From positions 2,894,501 through 2,958,500 of the forward strand of contig JBBCGG010000001.1 in NCBI GenBank assembly GCA_037200525.1: a stretch of DNA of 64,000 nt. Direction: 5' to 3'. A program made the position numbers and the translations under genes. The notes below the pieces were generated by a model, which worked only from the letters and a program-made list of their open reading frames with translations, did no database searches and was not told the origin of the DNA. The first letter of the stretch is position 1. The number at the start of each line of letters is the position of its first letter. This DNA comes from Methylocella sp. (GTDB taxonomy: Bacteria > Pseudomonadota > Alphaproteobacteria > Rhizobiales > Beijerinckiaceae). Positions 59,485 to 64,000 of the stretch are shown here, one piece after another.

Positions 59485-60408
59485 TCAGGTTTGAATGCCG
59501 TCCGCCGCGGCGGACGAGCTGATGGTGACTTCGACCACCTCGGGAGGCCGCAGAAACCTGATCGGCAAATGCGACGTGCCAAGACCGCCCGAAATGATCA
59601 GATGGCGGTTCTTGTCGATGATATGCCCGTAGACCAGATCCCCGAAGATCCGCGCATAGCGCTTTTGCGGGCCGGGCAGATTGACCTGGCCGCCATGCGT
59701 GTGTCCGCATAAGGTCAACGCGACCCGATCCGGCATGCGCCGGAACACGAACGGTTCATGCGCGAGCATCACGACCGGCGCGGAATCGGCGATCAAAGCC
59801 ATCGTTCCAGGCAGATCGTCTACGCCGCCGGGGCTCTCGCGATCCCTTGGTCCCGCGATCTGATCGCCAAGGCCGGCCACCCAAAAGGGTTGACCGTCCT
59901 TGCTTAGCCGGACGGCGTTATTTTCAAGGACTCTTATATTGGCGTTGATTAACGCGTTGCGTACGCCCACGGCGTCGTCGCTCGGCAAATTCGGCAGCGC
60001 GCCGTGGAGCCAATCATGATTGCCAAGCACTGCAAAAACGCCGAGCGGAGCCTTTAACACCGAAAGGGCGGGGCCCCACTGCTCGGGCATGACCGGGTCG
60101 GTCAAAATCGTATGCCCGCCGCTAAAATCACCGAGGAGAAAGATGACGTCCGGCTGAAGAGCGTTGGTCAGCTCGGCGATTGAACGAATTCGATCCGCCG
60201 GCATCCATGGGTCGCAGGCGTGAATATCGGCCAGAACGGCCGCCTTGAGGGTTAGATCCCGTGGCCAGTTTGGAGGAGCGACGGCATAGGAGGTCACCTT
60301 GAGGCGCAGGCCCGGCTCGAATGCGAAAGCATAGGAACCAAGGCTAGCAGTCGCCCAAACGACGCCGCCGGCGCTTTGTAGGAAAAGCCGACGGCTAAGA
60401 TTGCTCAT
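59485..60408 (-). CDS. Tat-exported metallophosphoesterase
   Basis: The product has 307 residues. The N-terminus has a twin-arginine signal (NLSRRLFLQSAGGVVWATAS). The calcineurin-like domain shows all metal-binding motifs: AVLADIHACDP (D-x-H), FLLGDFSGGH, VLGNHDW, and LCGHTHGGQVNLPG. This matches the YaeI/YkuE-type family, which act on phospholipids or UDP-linked lipids at the membrane surface. It is followed by the divergent neighbourhood of a small gene. Confidence 0.9.
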   Translation of the reverse strand: MSNLSRRLFLQSAGGVVWATASLGSYAFAFEPGLRLKVTSYAVAPPNWPRDLTLKAAVLADIHACDPWMPADRIRSIAELTNALQPDVIFLLGDFSGGHTILTDPVMPEQWGPALSVLKAPLGVFAVLGNHDWLHGALPNLPSDDAVGVRNALINANIRVLENNAVRLSKDGQPFWVAGLGDQIAGPRDRESPGGVDDLPGTMALIADSAPVVMLAHEPFVFRRMPDRVALTLCGHTHGGQVNLPGPQKRYARIFGDLVYGHIIDKNRHLIISGGLGTSHLPIRFLRPPEVVEVTISSSAAADGIQT

Positions 60409-60499
60409 ATAAACACTCTACCGCATCGCTCGGGAGGAACCAACCCATAGTTGAGTAGAGTTCGGCTTAATTCGGGAACGAGATTCCCAGAATAGTCTT

Positions 60500-60685
60500 C
60501 TAGGCGGCCTTTTCCTCGCGAATGACGGCAGGGTTTTGCCCGGCATGGATTTGTGGGGCCTTCTGCGTCTTGTTCGATTCCAAGGCCGCCGCAACGGCTG
60601 ATATTCCAATCTCGCGATAGAGCCGGGACAGAAGGTCGCGCGGAACATTCTGGCGGGCGGCTGGTTGTTCGGGTTGCTGTGTCAT
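60500..60685 (-). CDS. Small conserved protein, 61 residues
   Basis: It starts MTQQPEQPAARQNVPRDLLS, then RLYREIGISAVAAALESNKT. The NVPRDLLSRLYREIGISAVA stretch is a conserved small-protein sequence I know from Rhizobiales, without assigned function. It has a helical core and disordered ends. Confidence 0.65.
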   Translation of the reverse strand: MTQQPEQPAARQNVPRDLLSRLYREIGISAVAAALESNKTQKAPQIHAGQNPAVIREEKAA

Positions 60686-61396
60686 GATCTGGCTCGTCTA
60701 GTTGGAGGCGGAATGGCGCATTTTGAGTTTCGTTTGAAGGATCATGTGGCGTGAAAGTTAATGCCGTCTAACCCTTTTGGATTTGTTTGCGGCAGGCTGT
60801 GGAGAAGCCGGCTCGCCATAGGGCGATAAAAACAGACCGCCGCCGCTTTGCCTGTGCGGAATCGCTCAGTCTGCGGCGCGTGCGGTTGCGTCCTTGCGCC
60901 GGGCTCCCTGTTCAGGGCCGCGAAGCAAGTCAGCCAAGCCGCCGGCCAGAGGTTCGTTTTCCTTCATCCTGACGATTGAGCGCGGACGGCGAGCTGGTGC
61001 GCTCTGTCCAGTCCAAGCATGTTGGCATCCGGGCATTTTCTTGACGGGCTCGGCGCGGGCGCGGGTTTGTCCGAGTAGACTCTAACCTTTTCAGGTAAGG
61101 TTTAAAGAGGTGTTATGATTTAGTCCCTGATATCAGCAGATGATCCGCATTGGGGAGAAAATTGCCGATCAAAGAGCAAGCTGAAACGCCGCGTCGGGCA
61201 GATCACAATCAGTTGAGTTTCGTATCAAGAATTGTTTTGTGACGACGAGCAAATGACGTCTTCATGCTGGGTCTTGTTCCTGGCGCTTTCTCACCGCATA
61301 AGCCGCATTACGTCTTGACGCAATGCACCGAAGGAGCTGCGGGTTGAGCGAGCTTATGCAAATGAAAACAAGGGCCGGGTTTTGGATCAGGGATTT
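60686..61396. other. Intergenic region without identified gene
   Basis: Short frames only. Near 61081-61110 TAACCTTTTCAGGTAAGGTTTA forms a small inverted repeat (TAACCTT/AAGGTTTA). Nothing else recognised. Confidence 0.4.
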
Positions 61397-62506
61397 ATGC
61401 ATAAACATCCACGGCCGGGTTCTGGCGGAGCCGGCGGCCCGAGCGGTTTTTTGGACGAGGCGAAGCCGCTCGCTCTAGGCGCGACGCTGGATGACGCGCA
61501 GGAACAGATTGCAGCCGCCGCCATAGCGCGGCGCCATTCAATTGGAAAAAAGCTCGCCGCTGGCTTAAGCCTCGCCATTGCGGCTTTTTCGATTTACATC
61601 CTCGGACGCACGCTCTCGGCCGTTAATCTCGGCGATTTGAGCGAGGCGATTGCCGCGACCGGAGGCGACCAGATCGCCGCCGCGGTGCTGCTGGCCGCGG
61701 TCTCATTCACCGCTTTGACCGGCTATGACGCTCTAGCTCTGCGCCAGCTCCGCGTCCGCGTCCCTTATAAAACCACGGCGCTCGCCTCGTTTACGAGCTA
61801 CGCCATTTCTTTCACCCTCGGCTTCCCTTTGATCACCGCGGGCACCGTTCGATACTGGATTTATTCCCAGGTCGGCCTCGCGGCGAGCAAAGTCGCCAGC
61901 CTGACCCTCGTCGCCGGCGTGACGTTCTGGTTCGGCATGATCTTTGTAATCGGCGCGGGCCTTGCCTTCAGATCCGAGGCGATCAGCGCGATCAACCATT
62001 TCACTCCCGCTCTCAATTTGCTGATCGGCGTCGGTTTGCTTGGCGGCATCCTCGCTTATCTTGTCTGGGTGACGATCCGCCGCCGCAATGTGCGCTTTCA
62101 AGGCTTTCGACTCGAACTTCCAGGTCTTGGTCTGTCGCTCGGCCAGATCCTGCTTGGCATTATTGATCAATGCGCAGCTGCCGGCGTTCTTTACGTCCTG
62201 CTGCCGACGCATAGCACCATCGATTTCTTCACCTTCGCGGCCACCTATGTGTTTGGCTGCATCCTTGGAGTCGCCAGCAACGCCCCCGGCGGCATCGGGG
62301 TCTTCGAAGCGACGATGCTGAAGGCGGTGCCGGGGGTTGCGCAGGAACCTTTGCTGGCCTCGCTGCTGCTGTTTCGCGCCATCTATTATCTTGCGCCTTT
62401 CGTCCTTGCTCTCGCCCTTCTCGGCGCACATGAGAGTTTCCGCCGCTGGAGGAGCTTGCGCGAGGCGATGCGGCGCACCGAGGCGCAAGTGGACGATCTC
62501 GGCTAG
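61397..62506 (+). CDS. Lysyl-PG synthase-like transmembrane protein (flippase domain)
   Basis: The product has 369 residues from the ATG at 61397; a TTG at 61382 is possible. Eight or so membrane helices (LAAGLSLAIAAFSIYILGRT, ALASFTSYAISFTLGFPLIT, LTLVAGVTFWFGMIFVIGAG) and the conserved segment SNAPGGIGVFEATMLK match the LPG_synthase_TM/UPF0104 family, the membrane half of MprF without the aminoacyl-transferase domain. Such proteins are thought to flip lipids. It appears monocistronic, followed by tandem repeats. Confidence 0.8.
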   Translation: MHKHPRPGSGGAGGPSGFLDEAKPLALGATLDDAQEQIAAAAIARRHSIGKKLAAGLSLAIAAFSIYILGRTLSAVNLGDLSEAIAATGGDQIAAAVLLAAVSFTALTGYDALALRQLRVRVPYKTTALASFTSYAISFTLGFPLITAGTVRYWIYSQVGLAASKVASLTLVAGVTFWFGMIFVIGAGLAFRSEAISAINHFTPALNLLIGVGLLGGILAYLVWVTIRRRNVRFQGFRLELPGLGLSLGQILLGIIDQCAAAGVLYVLLPTHSTIDFFTFAATYVFGCILGVASNAPGGIGVFEATMLKAVPGVAQEPLLASLLLFRAIYYLAPFVLALALLGAHESFRRWRSLREAMRRTEAQVDDLG

Positions 62507-62507
62507 A

Positions 62508-62684
62508 CATGATTCCGAAAAGTTGCAGACTTTTTTGGATAAGATCATGCGTTGAAATAGCAAGAGCATGATCCCGAAAAGTTGCAGACTTTTCGGACAA
62601 AGATCATGCGTTGAAATAGCAAAAGCATGATCCCAAAAGTTGCGGACTTTTCGCGTAAGATCATGTGTTACAATAAAAAAGCGT
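62508..62684. repeat. Three tandem 59-bp palindromic repeats
   Basis: Units begin at 62508, 62567 and 62626 with CATGATYCCRAAAAGTTGC, each with a hairpin (CCGAAAAGTtgcagACTTTTCGG in the middle unit) and the tail GATCATGCGTTGAAATAGCA. They resemble rhizobial palindromic elements. They lie directly after the stop of the membrane protein gene and may stabilise or terminate its mRNA. Confidence 0.85.
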
Positions 62685-62866
62685 GATCGATTCGTTTTGA
62701 AGAGATGATGCGCGAAGCTAAAGCCGTATAGAAGTCCTGGAGGCCGCGAACCTGCGCTCCAAAGCGACAGACGGAAACGCTGTCAAAAAACCTTCATGCT
62801 TTTAGTTCAACGCATGTTTTTTGTTGTGCGCTCTGAAATAGGGTGGCTGCCTTGGAAAACCGAACA

Positions 62867-63955
62867 ATGATTTCTGGAGGCGTAAGAACCCAGTCCTTGA
62901 TGAGTAACCAACTGGCTCGCGACCGTCTTGTCATTAGCCGCTTGATTGACGCATTGCCTGAGGCGGTCATTGTCGTCGGCGCGGACGATCGGGTTCTTGC
63001 GATCAATTTTCCGGCGCAAGCGCTGTTCCCGGCGGTGCAGCCAGATCATCCTTTGGCGCGCGGGCTGCGGTCGCCGGACGTGCTCGATGCGGTGATGCGC
63101 GCCCGCGCGTCCGGCCATCCTGAACGCGCGACTTGGCTCGAGCGCGTGCCGGTCGAACGATTCTTCGAACTAAACGTCGCCGCAATGGAGGGATCGGACA
63201 TTGGACCGGCTATGATTCTGACCTTGCGAGACCTCAGCGAGGCTCGCCGGGTCGAACGGATGCGGGTCGATTTCGTCGCCAACGCAAGCCATGAATTGCG
63301 CACGCCGCTCGCATCTCTGCTTGGTTTCGTGGAGACGCTCCAGGGGCCGGCGCGGGAGGACGCCCCGGCCCGCGTGAAGTTTCTCGCCATCATGCGGGAG
63401 CAGGCGCAGCGGATGACCCGCCTCGTCGATGACCTTCTATCCCTGTCGCGAATTGAACAGAACCTGCATCTGCGTCCGCAATCCCCGGTTGATTTGGTCG
63501 CAATCCTTCGCCACATAGCCGATACGCTGACGCCAATGGCGCGCGATAACGATGTTGTCCTGAAGGTTGATGTTCCAACTTCGGTCGTCGTTAGCGGCGA
63601 TCGCGACGAATTGCTGCGAGTTGTCGAAAATCTCGTCGAAAACGCGATCAAGTACGGCGCCTGCGATTTAACCAGTTCTAGCCGCGACGTTGACATCACG
63701 CTCAAAGCGCGGGAGCGTCAATGCGTATTGAGCGTGCGCGACTACGGTCCGGGGATCGCGCCTGAGCATCTGCCACGCCTGACCGAGCGTTTCTATCGGG
63801 TTGACGCCGGCCAAAGCCGGGCCAAAGGCGGCACAGGCCTTGGTCTCGCCATCGTCAAACATATCGTCGCGCGCCATCGCGGCAGACTCGGCATCGAATC
63901 GACGGTCGGCGAAGGCGCGACCTTCAGCGTGACTTTGCCCTTGCACGTAAGATGA
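62867..63955 (+). CDS. phoR: PhoR-type phosphate sensor histidine kinase
   Basis: The product has 362 residues from the ATG at 62867 (GTG at 62843 and ATG at 62900 are alternatives). An N-terminal PAS domain (LIDALPEAVIVVGADDRVLA) is followed by the HisKA block VDFVANASHELRTPLASLLG with the phosphorylated His, and the ATP-binding motifs NLVENAIKYG (N box), VRDYGPGIAPEHLPRLTERF (G1) and GGTGLGLAIVKHIVARH (G2). No membrane helices are seen before the PAS domain, as in alphaproteobacterial PhoR. A Pho box immediately downstream supports the assignment. Confidence 0.9.
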   Translation: MISGGVRTQSLMSNQLARDRLVISRLIDALPEAVIVVGADDRVLAINFPAQALFPAVQPDHPLARGLRSPDVLDAVMRARASGHPERATWLERVPVERFFELNVAAMEGSDIGPAMILTLRDLSEARRVERMRVDFVANASHELRTPLASLLGFVETLQGPAREDAPARVKFLAIMREQAQRMTRLVDDLLSLSRIEQNLHLRPQSPVDLVAILRHIADTLTPMARDNDVVLKVDVPTSVVVSGDRDELLRVVENLVENAIKYGACDLTSSSRDVDITLKARERQCVLSVRDYGPGIAPEHLPRLTERFYRVDAGQSRAKGGTGLGLAIVKHIVARHRGRLGIESTVGEGATFSVTLPLHVR

Positions 63956-63971
63956 TTCGATAAATCGACCG

Positions 63972-63989
63972 TTGTCATCAAGCTGTCAT
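63972..63989 (+). promoter_or_regulatory. Pho box (PhoB-binding site)
   Basis: TTGTCAT-CAAG-CTGTCAT is a direct repeat of two near-consensus CTGTCAT heptamers separated by four bases, followed by a T/A-rich stretch. It lies 16 bases after phoR, so a phosphate-starvation gene, most likely the pst transport operon, should start right after the window. Confidence 0.75.
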
Positions 63990-64000
63990 TTTAAATTCAT

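Noticed and set aside
62843-62866. GTG upstream as start of phoR
   Set aside because: It extends the protein by eight residues without a ribosome-binding site, so the ATG at 62867 is preferred, although both remain possible.
1-64000. CRISPR array or diversity-generating retroelement
   Set aside because: No regularly spaced repeats with unique spacers, no cas genes, and no reverse transcriptase were seen. The 59-bp repeats at 62508 have no spacers.

Overview
The window is a piece of an alphaproteobacterial chromosome, most likely Rhizobiales of the Beijerinckiaceae/Methylocystaceae/Bradyrhizobium type. This rests on the gene styles (outer-membrane barrels with a Pro-rich start after the signal peptide, an ExoP-like tyrosine kinase, a PhoR kinase followed by a Pho box), on palindromic repeats of the rhizobial type, and on high GC with an alphaproteobacterial tRNA-Cys/tRNA-Asn pair. 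The exact genus is inferred, not shown.

Layout. 1-9.3 kb: surface-polysaccharide genes (an ExoP/Wzc-like kinase on the minus strand, a GtrA flippase, a GMC oxidoreductase, an OafA-like acyltransferase) among dead fragments of IS5, IS630, IS701 and IS3 transposons. 9.1-37.25 kb: prophage 1, a short-tailed (podovirus-like) genome in late-gene order: a truncated replication protein, small genes, a terminator, an initiator-like tRNA, terminase small and large subunits, portal, scaffold, capsid, head-tail and tail-hub proteins, an acetyltransferase, an S74-chaperone protein, virion lysozyme and ejection proteins, then a lysis module and a candidate structured RNA. IS3-family copy 1 cuts its left end and copy 2 interrupts a virion gene. 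37.28-39.0 kb: host genes (transporter, GIY-YIG protein, tRNA-Cys, tRNA-Asn). 39.0-46.95 kb: remnant prophage 2. Its integrase, beside tRNA-Asn, is split by IS copy 3. It also has early genes, an IS5 element, a P22-type coat gene cut by IS copy 4, and a lysis module whose first 971 bp are identical to prophage 1 before diverging, ending in a second version of the same RNA candidate. 46.95-53 kb: host and accessory genes (YedK/HMCES-like peptidase, outer-membrane barrel, complete IS5 element, OLD-like ATPase/TOPRIM nuclease, a DNA ligase gene broken around a YciI gene and an IS21-type end). 53.9-64 kb: ordinary host genes (glycosyltransferase, porin, HDAC-like amidohydrolase, Tat-exported phosphoesterase, lysyl-PG-synthase-like membrane protein, PhoR) with a 3 x 59 bp palindromic repeat and a Pho box at the right edge.

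How it works together. The phage genes are tightly coupled, with many ATGA or TGATG overlaps, and form one late operon with an internal terminator after the capsid gene. Neither prophage looks able to excise: prophage 1 has no integrase in the window and prophage 2's integrase is disrupted. The most interesting items are the duplicated, covarying RNA candidate at the right end of both prophages, the constant-head/variable-tail secreted proteins next to it, a nine-G tract splitting an ejection-protein gene, the initiator-type phage tRNA, and the four IS3 copies, whose sequence variants sort with the presence or absence of target duplications.
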